Below are positions 49,571-59,138 of a stretch of 64,000 bases of DNA, piece by piece. The DNA comes from Rariloculus sp965263005. GTDB taxonomy: Bacteria; Pseudomonadota; Gammaproteobacteria; Steroidobacterales; Rariloculaceae. The stretch spans positions 2,294,001 through 2,358,000 of the forward strand of contig NZ_OZ253579.1 in the NCBI RefSeq assembly GCF_965263005.1, in the 5' to 3' direction. The translations under genes were made by a program, and so were the position numbers. The first letter of the stretch is position 1; each line of letters starts with the position of its first letter. The notes beneath the pieces are model-generated. The model was not told where the DNA came from. It did no database searches and was given only the letters and a program-made list of their open reading frames with translations.

Positions 49571-50688
49571 TGAGCAAACCATCAAGACCCGCACAATCGT
49601 CGAACGAAGCGCCGCTCGATGACCTGCGCGCCCGGATCGACCGGCTGGATGCGGAAATCCAGGCGAAAATTTCCGAGCGCGCACTGTGTGCACGGCAAGT
49701 CGGCGAAATCAAGGGACTGTCGGCGACGACCGAATTCTATCGTCCCGAGCGCGAGGCCCAGGTGTTGCGCAAGGTCGTGGAACGCAACGACGGTCCGCTC
49801 AGCGACGAGGAGATGGTGAGACTGTTTCGCGAGCTCATGTCGGCCTGCCTCGCCCAGGAGGAGCCCCTCAAGGTCGCGTACCTGGGGCCCGAAGGCACGT
49901 TCACGCAATCGGCCGTGTTCAAGCATTTCGGGCATTCTGTCCGAGCCCTGTCGATGCCGACGATAAGTGAAGTGTTCCACGAGGTTGAGTCCGGCAGCGC
50001 CGACTTCGGCATTGCGCCGGTCGAAAACTCAAGCGAAGGCACCGTCAACCATACGCTTGACATGTTTCTGACTTCGCCTCTGAAAATCTGCGGCGAGGTC
50101 GAGCTCAGGATTCATCAGCATTTGATGGGGCGGATGAAGGAAATCGGGCAAGTCAGCCGCGTGTGCGCGCACGCGCAATCGCTCGCGCAATGCCGCGCAT
50201 GGCTGTCCCAGTACTTGCCCAACGCCGAGCAGATTCCGGTGGCCAGTAACGCCGCGGCCGCGCGACGGGCTCGCGACGAGGGGGGTACGGCGGCACTTGC
50301 GAGTGACGCCGCGGCCGAAGTCTACGAGCTCGGTATCCTGTTCGAAAATGTCGAGGATCGGGAGGACAACACCACACGGTTTCTCGTGATCGGCCGAAAA
50401 CTCTTTCCGCCGAGCGGCATCGACAAGACATCGTTGCTGATCTCTGCGACGAGCACGGCCGGACCCGGTGTATTGATGCATCTGCTCGATCCGCTTGCCC
50501 GATTTGGCGTCAACATGACGCGCATCGAGTCCCGGCCTTCGCGTCGGCGCAAGTGGGATTACGTGTTCTTCGTCGACATCGACGGACACGCTGACGAAGA
50601 ACCCGCAAGGCAGGCGCTCGAGGAAATCCGTAGCAACGCCGACCTGTTCCGCGTTCTCGGCGCTTATCCGAAAGGAGTGTTTCGGTGA
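49570..50688 (+). CDS. pheA: Bifunctional chorismate mutase/prephenate dehydratase
   Basis: 372-residue P-protein. AroQ chorismate mutase at about 12-95 (L-R-x-R-I-D-R-L-D; R-A-L-C-A-R-Q-V-G-E-I-K-G), prephenate dehydratase at about 105-280 (Y-L-G-P-E-G-T-F-T-Q-S-A; N-T-T-R-F), ACT regulatory domain at about 290-370 with the E-S-R-P phenylalanine-binding motif. It leads to phenylpyruvate. Ends in a GTGA overlap with aroA. Confidence 0.96.
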   Translation: MSKPSRPAQSSNEAPLDDLRARIDRLDAEIQAKISERALCARQVGEIKGLSATTEFYRPEREAQVLRKVVERNDGPLSDEEMVRLFRELMSACLAQEEPLKVAYLGPEGTFTQSAVFKHFGHSVRALSMPTISEVFHEVESGSADFGIAPVENSSEGTVNHTLDMFLTSPLKICGEVELRIHQHLMGRMKEIGQVSRVCAHAQSLAQCRAWLSQYLPNAEQIPVASNAAAARRARDEGGTAALASDAAAEVYELGILFENVEDREDNTTRFLVIGRKLFPPSGIDKTSLLISATSTAGPGVLMHLLDPLARFGVNMTRIESRPSRRRKWDYVFFVDIDGHADEEPARQALEEIRSNADLFRVLGAYPKGVFR

Positions 50689-52028
50689 CCGCGAATGTCG
50701 GAAAGTTGAAGGGCGGACCACAGCGCTTCGTAGTCGCACCGGTCGAAACGGTCGGCGGAGAGATTACGGTCCCCGGCGATAAGTCGATCACGCACCGCGC
50801 GGCGATGCTCGCCTCCGTCGCCTGCGGGACATCGCGAATCCACGATTTTCTGGGCGGCGACGATTGCCTCGCGACGCTCGAAGCGTTCAGGGCGCTCGGT
50901 GTTGCGATCGAGACTGACGAACACGGTGTGCTTGAAATCGAAGGCCGCGGCCTGGCTGGATTGCGCGCGCCGGCCCACCCGCTCGATCTCGGCAATTCGG
51001 GAACGGCGCTGCGCCTGATGGCGGGGTTGCTCGCGGCCCAGCCGTTCGACGTGGAACTTACGGGCGATGATTCGCTGCGCTCGCGTCCGATGGCCAGGAT
51101 TGCCGATCCGCTGGGCGCGATGGGCGCGCGGATCGATACCGCCGGCGGGCGGGCGCCGCTCGTAATCAGAAGCGGCGCGCGGCTCAAAGGCATCGAATAC
51201 GCGTTGCCCGTCGCGAGCGCGCAGGTGAAGTCGGCGCTGCTCCTGGCTGGACTGTCCGCAGTAGGCCGGACGACGCTCAGGTCTCCGGGCCCGACGCGCG
51301 ACCATACTGAACGCATGCTGCCCGGGATGGGCGTTCCCGTGGATGAGGACGCCCACAGCAATGTCGTGTCGCTCGAGGGTCCCGCCGAGCCGCGCGCGAT
51401 CGAGATCACGGTTCCCGGTGATTTCTCGTCGGCAGCATTTTTTATCGTGGCAGGATGCCTCGCGGCGAACGACGGCATGACGATCAGGAACGTCGGCGTC
51501 AATCCGACGCGGACCGGACTGCTGACGATTCTCCGTGCGATGGGCGCAGAAATCGAGCTGTCGGCGATTCGTACCATGGGCGGAGAGCAGGTCGCAGATA
51601 TCCATGTCCGGCAGTGCCCGCTCCGCGGAATCGAGGTACCTCCGCACCTTGTGCCGCTCGCGATCGATGAATTTCCGATACTGTTCATCGCCGCGGCCGG
51701 TGCCGCAGGCAGAACGATCGTGCGCGGCGCGCAAGAGCTTCGCCACAAGGAGTGTGACCGTCTGTCCGTCATGGCGAGTGCGCTCAACGCGCTGGGCATC
51801 GATGCCCGGGAGCTGCCCGATGGGCTTATCATCGAGGGTGGCAGGTTCAAGGGCGGACGCGCGGCAAGTCACGGCGATCATCGCGTTGCAATGGCGCTTG
51901 CGGTCGCGAGCGTGCTGAGCGAGCGACCGATCGAAATACTCGACACGGCTCAGGTGGCCACGTCCTTTCCGGGCTTCACGGCAGTCGCCGCGCAAACTGG
52001 AATCGCGGTCGAGTCTCGACGTTTATAG
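50685..52028 (+). CDS. aroA: 3-phosphoshikimate 1-carboxyvinyltransferase (EPSP synthase)
   Basis: 447 residues from GTG 50685. It joins shikimate-3-phosphate and PEP. V-P-G-D-K-S-I-T-H-R-A, L-G-N-S-G-T-A-L-R-L-M, a later R-D-H-T-E-R-M-L and D-G-L-I-I-E-G are conserved. The first motif lacks the Gly-Asn of class I enzymes, and the form resembles the class II-like enzymes of Pseudomonas/Agrobacterium type. Overlaps pheA by 4 nt. Confidence 0.95.
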   Translation: MTANVGKLKGGPQRFVVAPVETVGGEITVPGDKSITHRAAMLASVACGTSRIHDFLGGDDCLATLEAFRALGVAIETDEHGVLEIEGRGLAGLRAPAHPLDLGNSGTALRLMAGLLAAQPFDVELTGDDSLRSRPMARIADPLGAMGARIDTAGGRAPLVIRSGARLKGIEYALPVASAQVKSALLLAGLSAVGRTTLRSPGPTRDHTERMLPGMGVPVDEDAHSNVVSLEGPAEPRAIEITVPGDFSSAAFFIVAGCLAANDGMTIRNVGVNPTRTGLLTILRAMGAEIELSAIRTMGGEQVADIHVRQCPLRGIEVPPHLVPLAIDEFPILFIAAAGAAGRTIVRGAQELRHKECDRLSVMASALNALGIDARELPDGLIIEGGRFKGGRAASHGDHRVAMALAVASVLSERPIEILDTAQVATSFPGFTAVAAQTGIAVESRRL

Positions 52029-52037
52029 ACGGCTCAG

Positions 52038-52730
52038 ATGACAGGCGACATTCGCGTTGTCACGATCGACGGTCCGAGCGGCTCGGGGAAAGGCACGGTG
52101 AGCCGTTGTCTCGCGGCGCAGTTGCGGTGGCATCTGCTCGACAGCGGCGCGCTCTACCGTCTCGTCGCGCTTGCGGCAGAACGCCGGCGCATCCCGGGCA
52201 CGGACGAAGCCGCGCTTGCCAGGGTCGCGGCCGATATGAAAGCGAGTTTCGCTTATCGCAACGGAGTTGAGCAGGTGCTGCTCGAGCATGAGGACGTGCA
52301 CGCAGCACTGCGGGCGGAGACGTGCGGAAAGCTTGCATCGAAGATCGCCGCTATTCCCGCCGTTCGGCACGCATTGCTTGAGCGCCAGCGCGCCTGCGCG
52401 AGGCGTCCAGGCCTCGTCGCCGACGGTCGAGACATGGGCACCGTCGTATTCCCTGACGCGACAGTCAAGGTCTTTCTAACCGCAAGTCCTGAAGAGAGAG
52501 CTTTGAGGCGCCATAAGCAGTTGAAACAAAAAGGGATTGATGTTAGCCTGCGCGATCTTTCCAAGGACGTTAGCCAGCGCGATCAGCGCGATGCGAACCG
52601 AACGGCCTCGCCGCTTCGCGCCGCAGAAGATGCGCGGGTCATCGACTCTACGAGGCTTTCCCCCGAGGAAGTGACTGCCCGTATCTTGCCGTGGCTTGAA
52701 GCCGCCGGCATAGAATCGAACCGGGCTTGA
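52038..52730 (+). CDS. cmk: Cytidylate kinase
   Basis: 230 residues. P-loop G-P-S-G-S-G-K-G-T at residues 10-18, L-D-S-G-A-L-Y-R-L-V-A, G-R-D-M-G-T-V-V-F-P-D and R-D-x-R-D-x-N-R-x-x-S-P-L are the CMP kinase signature. Phosphorylates CMP and dCMP. Directly before rpsA, the normal cmk-rpsA order. Codons around 52511-52545 are mildly AT-rich. Confidence 0.96.
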   Translation: MTGDIRVVTIDGPSGSGKGTVSRCLAAQLRWHLLDSGALYRLVALAAERRRIPGTDEAALARVAADMKASFAYRNGVEQVLLEHEDVHAALRAETCGKLASKIAAIPAVRHALLERQRACARRPGLVADGRDMGTVVFPDATVKVFLTASPEERALRRHKQLKQKGIDVSLRDLSKDVSQRDQRDANRTASPLRAAEDARVIDSTRLSPEEVTARILPWLEAAGIESNRA

Positions 52731-52814
52731 ACGTGAGCATGGGCAGGAAGCCGGTGTCGTTTCAGGTGGATCGCCGGGGCAGGATGCACTGGCGCGAATG
52801 ATTGAGAAGGCCAA

Positions 52815-54515
52815 ATGAGCGAATCTTTTGCGGAACTGCTGGAAGAAAGTCTAGCCAACCAACAAATCAAGCCCGGTGCAATTCTGACCGGCACCGTCAT
52901 TGACGTGAATGCCGATGTCGTGATCGTCAACGCGGATCTGAAATCCGAAGCGGTCATACCCGCCATCCAGTTTTTGAACGATAAGGGCGCGCTCGAGGTC
53001 GCCGTCGGTGACAAGGTCGAGGTCGCGCTCGATACAGTTGAGGACGGCTTCGGCGAGACGCGGCTGTCGCGTGAGAAAGCCAAGCGGGCCCGCACCTGGA
53101 TGCGCCTCGAAGAGTCCTTCCAGGCAGGCAACGTCGTGTCCGGAACGATCAGCGGCCGCGTTCGCGGCGGCTTTACCGTCGATATCGACTTCGTGCGGGC
53201 ATTCCTGCCCGGTTCTCTGGTGGATGTGCGGCCGGTCCACGACCCGATCGCGCTTGAGGGCAATACGCTCGAATTCAAAGTCATCAAATTGGACCAGAAG
53301 CGCAATAACGTCGTCGTCTCGCGTCGCGCTGTCGTCGAGGAAGAGCACAGCGCGGAGCGTGAAGCCCTGTTGAAGAGCCTTCAGGAAGGCAGCGTGCTAA
53401 ACGGCGTCGTCAAGAACATGACCGACTATGGTGCGTTTGTCGATCTCGGCGGCATTGACGGTTTGCTGCATATCACCGACATGGCCTGGAAACGTGTCAA
53501 GCATCCCTCTGAAGTCGTCAGTGTCGGCCAGCAGCTCAACGTCAAGGTATTGAAGTTCGACCGGGAGCGCAGCCGCGTGTCGCTGGGCTTGAAGCAGCTC
53601 GGGGCCGATCCATGGGTGGACCTTGCGCGCCGTTATCCGCGCAATACTCGTTTGTTCGGCAACGTAACCAACATTGCCGACTACGGCTGCTTCGTGGAAA
53701 TCGAAGAGGGCGTGGAAGGACTCGTTCACGTATCGGAGATGGATTGGACCAACAGGAACGTGAACCCGCACAAGGTCGTCCAGATCGGCGACGAAGTAGA
53801 AATCATGGTGCTCGACATCGACGAAGAGCGCAGGCGCATATCGCTCGGCCTGAAACAATGCATGGCAAACCCCTGGGGTGAGTTCGCGCAGAACTACAAG
53901 AAGGGCGACAAGGTAGCAGGGCCGATCAAGTCGATCACGGATTTCGGCGTGTTCATCGGTCTGCCGGGCGACATTGACGGGCTTGTCCATCTATCCGACC
54001 TGTCCTGGGATGTGCCGGGCGAACAGGCTGTGCGCAACTATTCGAAGGGCGAGGAGCTCGAGACGACCGTGCTCGCGATCGATCCCGAGCGCGAACGCAT
54101 CTCGTTGGGCGTGAAGCAGCTCGACAGGGATCCGTTGTCGGCGTTCCTGGCCGAGCATCCCAAAGGGAGCACGGTCAAGGGCGTGGTGGAGGAAGTCGAC
54201 GCCAAGGCGGCATCGATCAAGCTCGTCGGAGACGTGATGGGCCAGCTTCGCGCGTCGGAGATTTCGCGTGACCGTGTCGAAGACGCTCGAATGATGCTCA
54301 AGCAGGGCCAGGAGATCGAGGCGAGATTTACCGGTGTAGACCGCAAGACCCGCATTGTCACGTTGTCGATCAAGGCCAGGGAAGCGCAGGAAGAAGCTCA
54401 GGCTGTTCAAAGCTACAAAGCCGAAGGTGGCCGAACCGCGACGACCACTACGCTCGGCGACTTGCTCAAGGAACAGATGAGCGACGACACGGACGCCGAG
54501 CCGGGTGAGAATTAG
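52815..54515 (+). CDS. rpsA: 30S ribosomal protein S1
   Basis: 566 residues with six S1 repeats at about 20-85, 105-170, 190-260, 275-345, 360-435 and 450-515. The third and later repeats bind mRNA (M-T-D-Y-G-A-F-V-D-L-G-G; I-T-D-F-G-V-F-I-G-L). A ribosome site AGAAGG lies just upstream. S1 unfolds mRNA on the 30S subunit. Confidence 0.98.
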   Translation: MSESFAELLEESLANQQIKPGAILTGTVIDVNADVVIVNADLKSEAVIPAIQFLNDKGALEVAVGDKVEVALDTVEDGFGETRLSREKAKRARTWMRLEESFQAGNVVSGTISGRVRGGFTVDIDFVRAFLPGSLVDVRPVHDPIALEGNTLEFKVIKLDQKRNNVVVSRRAVVEEEHSAEREALLKSLQEGSVLNGVVKNMTDYGAFVDLGGIDGLLHITDMAWKRVKHPSEVVSVGQQLNVKVLKFDRERSRVSLGLKQLGADPWVDLARRYPRNTRLFGNVTNIADYGCFVEIEEGVEGLVHVSEMDWTNRNVNPHKVVQIGDEVEIMVLDIDEERRRISLGLKQCMANPWGEFAQNYKKGDKVAGPIKSITDFGVFIGLPGDIDGLVHLSDLSWDVPGEQAVRNYSKGEELETTVLAIDPERERISLGVKQLDRDPLSAFLAEHPKGSTVKGVVEEVDAKAASIKLVGDVMGQLRASEISRDRVEDARMMLKQGQEIEARFTGVDRKTRIVTLSIKAREAQEEAQAVQSYKAEGGRTATTTTLGDLLKEQMSDDTDAEPGEN

Positions 54516-54614
54516 TCCTCAGGACGCGATACGACAGAGCACAAGAACGAATAGGGGCGCGGTTTTAACAGGCCCATCGAGGCGTCCCAGGATGTTGGGC
54601 GAAGGTCCCAGGCG

Positions 54615-54917
54615 ATGACAAAGTCCGAGTTGATAGAATCGATTGCGCGCAATCAGAAGCATCTGCCAGCGAAGGATGTCGAGCTTGCCGTCAAGCACAT
54701 TCTCGAGTTGATGAGCGAATCGCTGGGCAACGGGGACCGAATCGAGATCAGAGGATTCGGTAGCTTTTCGCTTCATTTCCGACCTCCGCGAATGGGCCGT
54801 AATCCCAAGACCGGCGACTCGGTTTCGCTCGCGGGTAAACACGTGCCGCACTTCAAGCCCGGCAAGGACTTGCGGGAACGCGTCAACAACATGAGACACC
54901 TCCGCGTGCGCAGCTAA
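54615..54917 (+). CDS. ihfB: Integration host factor subunit beta
   Basis: 100 residues. HU/IHF fold: T-K-S-E-L-I-E-S-I-A near the start, R-I-E-I-R-G-F-G-S-F, and the DNA-intercalating arm G-R-N-P-K-T-G with its Pro. It pairs with IHF-alpha to bend DNA. Conserved rpsA-ihfB-lapA-lapB order. Confidence 0.96.
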   Translation: MTKSELIESIARNQKHLPAKDVELAVKHILELMSESLGNGDRIEIRGFGSFSLHFRPPRMGRNPKTGDSVSLAGKHVPHFKPGKDLRERVNNMRHLRVRS

Positions 54918-54971
54918 GCCGGCGAATCCTTTACAATCGGGTGCACGCCGCCTGAATCGACTGGTGCAACG

Positions 54972-55277
54972 TTGGCCACCCTGCGCAGAGCCATCTATTT
55001 CCTCGTACTTGTATTCCTCGTGCTCGTGGCGGTCGTGCTGGCCTACAGCAACCCCGAGCCGGTCTCGGTGGATATCGGCATTGCGCGGTTCGACGGCGTG
55101 TCGATGTCGGTCGCGCTCGCCGGCGCCTTCGCTGCCGGCTGGCTGTTCGGTCTGATTTGCGCTGGTGCGGCACTGCTGAAGATGATCCGGGACAGGCACC
55201 GGCTCCGCAGGGAGCTCAAGTTCGCGGAAGCCGAGCTCAGGAGCCTTCGGGGCTTGCCGCTGCAAGATGCCGACTGA
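54972..55277 (+). CDS. lapA: LapA family membrane protein
   Basis: 101 residues; the start is TTG 54972, the only usable start in frame. Two transmembrane helices (about 8-25 and 44-66) with Y-S-N-P-E-P-V-S-V-D between them and a basic coiled-coil tail. LapA works with LapB in controlling lipopolysaccharide synthesis. It overlaps lapB by 11 nt. Confidence 0.88.
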   Translation: MATLRRAIYFLVLVFLVLVAVVLAYSNPEPVSVDIGIARFDGVSMSVALAGAFAAGWLFGLICAGAALLKMIRDRHRLRRELKFAEAELRSLRGLPLQDAD

Positions 55278-56451
55278 AGCCACATTTCTGCTGGCCGGCC
55301 TGCTGATCGTCTTTGCCGCTACCGGCTGGGCCTTCGCGTGGTTCGGAGACCGTGACCGCGACAGCGAGCTTCCCGCACGGATCAACGCCGATTACATCAA
55401 GGGGCTGAACCTCGTTCTGAACCGGCGCACCGATGAGGCGCTGGAGCTCTTTCTGCAGATGGCGAAGGTCGACGACGACACTCTCGAGACGCATTTCGCG
55501 CTGGGTCATCTCTTCAGACGGCGAGGGGAGGTGGAACGGGCAATCCGGGTCCACCAGAATCTGCTCGCGCGCCCGAACCTGGGTCAGGCGCAGCGGGACC
55601 AGGCATTGTACGCGCTCGGGGAGGACTATCTCGGCGCCGGCTTGTTCGACCGCGCCGAAAACCTTTTCGGTGACCTGACGGCTAGCGATACGGTCGCGAT
55701 ATCCGCGCTCGAGCGGCTCGTCTATATCTATGAGCGCGAGCAGGAATGGGAGAAGGCGATCCACGCGCACCGCCGTCTGCAGGCACTCAGCGGCAAGAAA
55801 TCCAGCCAGGTCGCTCACTATCATTGCGAGCTCGCTGAGCGAGCGCGTCGTGACGGAGACTTGAAGCGGGCACGCGAGTGTCTCAAGAACACGGTGAGCA
55901 GCGAAGCCGGTGCGCTCAGAGGCGCCTTGATTCGCGCGGCGATCGCCGAGGAAGACGGCGACCATGCGCTGGCTCTGGATTTGTACGAGCAAGTACTCGA
56001 CAAGGACAGCCAGTTTATGCCGGAGGTTCTGCCCGCCCTGTTCGATTGCTACGCAGAGACCGCGAGATTGCCGGATTTCGAGCGCTACATAGAGAAACTC
56101 GTCGCACGGGATCCGAGCGCTGCCAGCAGCATCGCCTATGCAGCGATCATTGGTGACTTGACGGACTCAGAGGCGCTCACGCGGTGTGTCGAGGAGTTCG
56201 TGTTCGGGGATGAAACTCTCGCCGAGCTTGTCGATGTCGATACGCTGCGCACGGCGACGACAGAGCACAAGAGGCAGGCACTTGAACGAATCTCGAGCGC
56301 ACTGCGAAGTCTCGGCCTTGCAAGCGCGCGTTATCGCTGTGCGAACTGCGGCTATAGCACGCGGCGATTCATATGGCATTGCCCGAGCTGCAAACAGTGG
56401 GAAACGCTGCGGCCGATGCAGCGATTCCAACTCGACTCGGTGATCGGTTAG
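55267..56451 (+). CDS. lapB: Lipopolysaccharide assembly protein LapB
   Basis: 394 residues: N-terminal membrane anchor (about 5-24), about nine TPR repeats, and a C-terminal rubredoxin-like zinc site C-A-N-C-G...C-P-S-C-K. In E. coli LapB (YciM) promotes FtsH degradation of LpxC. D-Y-I-K-G-L-N-L-V-L-N near residue 40 is a family mark. Confidence 0.95.
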   Translation: MPTEATFLLAGLLIVFAATGWAFAWFGDRDRDSELPARINADYIKGLNLVLNRRTDEALELFLQMAKVDDDTLETHFALGHLFRRRGEVERAIRVHQNLLARPNLGQAQRDQALYALGEDYLGAGLFDRAENLFGDLTASDTVAISALERLVYIYEREQEWEKAIHAHRRLQALSGKKSSQVAHYHCELAERARRDGDLKRARECLKNTVSSEAGALRGALIRAAIAEEDGDHALALDLYEQVLDKDSQFMPEVLPALFDCYAETARLPDFERYIEKLVARDPSAASSIAYAAIIGDLTDSEALTRCVEEFVFGDETLAELVDVDTLRTATTEHKRQALERISSALRSLGLASARYRCANCGYSTRRFIWHCPSCKQWETLRPMQRFQLDSVIG

Positions 56452-56543
56452 CAGAATCTGCCGGAAGACGCCGGATTGGATTGCTGCCGGCCAGTTGCGC
56501 AGGTTCTAGCATCCTGACCTCAATCCACTTGGGAGAGAGGTTC

Positions 56544-56858
56544 ATGAACTCGATACGAATGATTTTGCTCAGTGCTCTGCTCTACGTGCTCGGGCCGGCA
56601 ACGCTGATGGCCGGCCCGGTCGACATCAATACTGCCGACGCCCAGACGCTGGCAGCAGAGCTGAACGGCATCGGGCCCGCGCTCGCGGCCGCCATCGTGC
56701 GTGACCGCGAGGCGAACGGCCGCTATGGCTCACCGGATGCCTTGACCCGCGTCAGCGGCATCGGTCCGCGCGTCGTTGAAATGAACAGGGAGAACATCCT
56801 GACCGGCGAAACCAGCGAAACCAGCACGACTGGTGAGACCGGCGAAGAATCGGGCTGA
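56544..56858 (+). CDS. ComEA-like helix-hairpin-helix DNA-binding protein, exported
   Basis: 104 residues from ATG 56544 (GGGAGAGAGG upstream). Signal peptide ending M-A-G, then V-D-I-N-T-A-D-A and paired hairpins L-N-G-I-G-P-A-L-A and V-S-G-I-G-P-R. Acidic Thr/Glu/Ser tail with near-repeats of E-T-S/G. Periplasmic ComEA-type proteins bind incoming DNA in transformation; some are simply small HhH proteins. Confidence 0.85.
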   Translation: MNSIRMILLSALLYVLGPATLMAGPVDINTADAQTLAAELNGIGPALAAAIVRDREANGRYGSPDALTRVSGIGPRVVEMNRENILTGETSETSTTGETGEESG

Positions 56859-56879
56859 ACGCTGCTGTTGCTTGAAAGC

Positions 56880-56912
56880 ACGGGCCCGGCCGGGGACACC
56901 GGCCAGGCCCGT
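56880..56912 (+). terminator. Strong GC hairpin after the comEA-like gene
   Basis: 14-position stem ACGGGCC-C-GGCCGG / CCGGCC-A-GGCCCGT (one mismatch) with loop GGACA. T-poor afterwards, so a hairpin 3' end rather than a perfect intrinsic terminator. Confidence 0.55.
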
Positions 56913-56920
56913 ATTACGTC

Positions 56921-56951
56921 TTGACCCTGTGAAGCCTGTCTAAAGTATGAT
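56921..56951 (+). promoter_or_regulatory. Probable promoter for galU
   Basis: TTGACC (56921-56926), 19-nt spacer, TATGAT (56946-56951), 30 nt before the galU ATG. Both hexamers match 5 of 6; the spacer is 2 nt long. Confidence 0.5.
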
Positions 56952-56980
56952 GCGGCATTGGTGAAACATGGAGTCACCCG

Positions 56981-57853
56981 ATGTCGAGGATACGCACCGC
57001 GGTTTTTCCCGTGGCTGGACGAGGAACTCGTTTCCTCCCCGCCACCAAGGCGCTACCGAAGGAAATGCTGCCGATTGTGGACAAGCCGCTGATCCAGTAC
57101 GCGGTCGAGGAAGCGCTTGCCGCGGGCGCTGAGAAACTCATATTTGTGACGGGCGCGTCGAAACGGGCGATCGAGGATCATTTTGACGTCGACGCCGAGC
57201 TTGAGCGCGTGCTCGAGCAGTCCGGCAAGATGGATCTGCTCAAGATGATCCGCAGCATCGTGCCGCGGAACGTGAGGTGCCTGCACGTGCGGCAAGGTGG
57301 CCCACTGGGCTTGGGACATGCCGTGCTGTGTACTCGGGAAGCCGTCGGTGATGAAGCTTTCTTTGTCCATTTGGCCGATGACCTCATTCACAGCGACGTG
57401 CCGTGCCTGAAGCAGATGATGGATCACTACGCCGAGCACGGTCACAGCGTCCTCGGCGTCGAAACAGTGCCGATGGATCAAACCGGCAATTACGGCGTTG
57501 TTGCCGTCGAGCCTGAACCGTCAGGAGCCCAGCGAGTGACGCGCATCGTTGAGAAACCCAAACCCCAGGATGCACCCTCGAATCTCGCCGTCGTCGGCCG
57601 GTACATTCTGACACCGGCGATCTACGATCATCTTGCGCGAACGGGCAGGGGCGCGGGAGGCGAGATTCAGTTGACCGACGGGATCGCAGGCCTGTTGGCG
57701 GACGAGCCCGTACACGTGCTGCCATTCTCGGGCCGGCGTTACGACTGCGGCAGCAAGATCGGTTATCTGCGCGCTACCGTGGAATATGCGCTCAGGCATC
57801 CTGAGCTTGGCGAGAACTTCCGAGCCTACCTGCAGGGTGTCTGGGAGCGCTAG
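56981..57853 (+). CDS. galU: UTP--glucose-1-phosphate uridylyltransferase
   Basis: 290 residues. Nucleotidyltransferase start V-F-P-V-A-G-R-G-T-R-F-L-P-A-T-K-A, then K-E-M-L-P-I-V-D-K-P, L-G-L-G-H-A-V and a G-R-Y-I-L-T-P segment. Makes UDP-glucose for polysaccharide and envelope sugars. Convergent with the CoA-transferase gene (20 nt apart). Confidence 0.95.
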   Translation: MSRIRTAVFPVAGRGTRFLPATKALPKEMLPIVDKPLIQYAVEEALAAGAEKLIFVTGASKRAIEDHFDVDAELERVLEQSGKMDLLKMIRSIVPRNVRCLHVRQGGPLGLGHAVLCTREAVGDEAFFVHLADDLIHSDVPCLKQMMDHYAEHGHSVLGVETVPMDQTGNYGVVAVEPEPSGAQRVTRIVEKPKPQDAPSNLAVVGRYILTPAIYDHLARTGRGAGGEIQLTDGIAGLLADEPVHVLPFSGRRYDCGSKIGYLRATVEYALRHPELGENFRAYLQGVWER

Positions 57854-57873
57854 CATCGGTTCATCTGGAAGCC

Positions 57874-59061
57874 TCAGCCCGTCGCGGAGCATTGGCTCGC
57901 TGCGAGCGCGCGTATTTCCTCGTTGTGTTCACCGAGCCGTGGCGGATGGCGGCGGTAGCTCGGCCCCGTTTCGGAGAGTTGCGCAGGCAGGGCGATCGAC
58001 CGCACCGCGCCGATCAGCGGATGCTCGAGCTCGACAATCATCCCGCGCGCCAGGATGTGCTCGTCCGTCAGCGTGTCGTCGGGGAAGTTGATCGGCCCGG
58101 CCGGGATGCCTTCGGCAAGAAACGCCTCGATCCAATCGTTCGCGTCGCGCTTGACCAGGATGGCCTCGAGCAGCGCGATCAGCGGGTCCCTGTTCACATT
58201 GCGCTTTGCATTCGTATCGAATCTCGGATCCCGCATGACGGTCGATTCGATGCCGAGGATCGCGCCGAAGCGTCGCCATAGCCTGTCGTTGCCGACGGCG
58301 ATGATCATCATCTTGTCTCGTGCCCGTATCGGTTGATAGGGGGTCACGGTCGGATGAGCGTTTCCGAGCCGCTTGGGCTGTTCGCCGGTCGCAAAGTAGC
58401 TCCCGCCCAGATTGGCGAGCCAGGTCGTCTGCGCATCGACGAGTGCGACGTCGATGAACTGTCCGCGCCCGAAACCGTTGTTGCGGTTGTCGCGCGCATA
58501 GAGGGCCGCGACAATCCCGATCGTCGCGTAGATCCCGCCGGTGATATCGGCCATCGGCGAGGGGAAGCGGCTTGGACCTGCTTCCGGCGGGCCCGTGAGT
58601 GCCATCAGTCCGGCTTCGCCCTGGGCGATAATGTCATACCCGCTGCGGTTGGCCTTGGGCCCGGTGTGACCGTATCCGCTTATCGCCGCATAGATCAACC
58701 CTGCGTTCATCGCTGCGAGCGTATCGGGGTCAAGGCGTGCGCGCTGCAACGAACTCATGCGCGGATTGTTGGTCAGGAAAACATCAGCCGACTCAAGCAG
58801 CTTGTGCAGAACATTCAAGTCATTGCTGTCCTTGATGTCGAGTTCGATGCTGCGCTTGTTGCGGTTGACCGAAAGAAAATAGGCGCTTTCTCCCTCGACG
58901 AACGGCGGACCCCAGGCGCGCGACTGGTCGCCGGTCCCGGGGCGTTCCACCTTGATGACGTCCGCGCCGAGATCGCCCAGCATCATCCCGCCATAGGGTC
59001 CGGCGAGTGCCTCCGTCATCTCGACGACACGGATGTCCCTGAGTGGCGAGGGATTGTCCAC
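57874..59061 (-). CDS. CaiB/BaiF family III CoA-transferase
   Basis: 395 residues. V-V-E-M-T-E-A-L-A-G-P-Y near the start, D-V-I-K-V-E-R-P-G-T-G-D, Y-F-L-S-V-N-R-N-K-R-S-I, G-Y-G-H-T-G-P and P-M-A-D-I-T-G-G with the catalytic Asp. It moves CoA between carboxylic acids. Divergent from an RraA-like aldolase 77 nt away, suggesting a shared dicarboxylate or tricarboxylate substrate route, which is inference. Confidence 0.92.
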   Translation of the reverse strand: MDNPSPLRDIRVVEMTEALAGPYGGMMLGDLGADVIKVERPGTGDQSRAWGPPFVEGESAYFLSVNRNKRSIELDIKDSNDLNVLHKLLESADVFLTNNPRMSSLQRARLDPDTLAAMNAGLIYAAISGYGHTGPKANRSGYDIIAQGEAGLMALTGPPEAGPSRFPSPMADITGGIYATIGIVAALYARDNRNNGFGRGQFIDVALVDAQTTWLANLGGSYFATGEQPKRLGNAHPTVTPYQPIRARDKMMIIAVGNDRLWRRFGAILGIESTVMRDPRFDTNAKRNVNRDPLIALLEAILVKRDANDWIEAFLAEGIPAGPINFPDDTLTDEHILARGMIVELEHPLIGAVRSIALPAQLSETGPSYRRHPPRLGEHNEEIRALAASQCSATG

Positions 59062-59138
59062 GATAGCTTCATCCTTGTGATTTTTGTCGGGCGTCAGTAT
59101 AAGCCTTAGTCGATTCTGGAACCGGTGGGAGATTGCTT

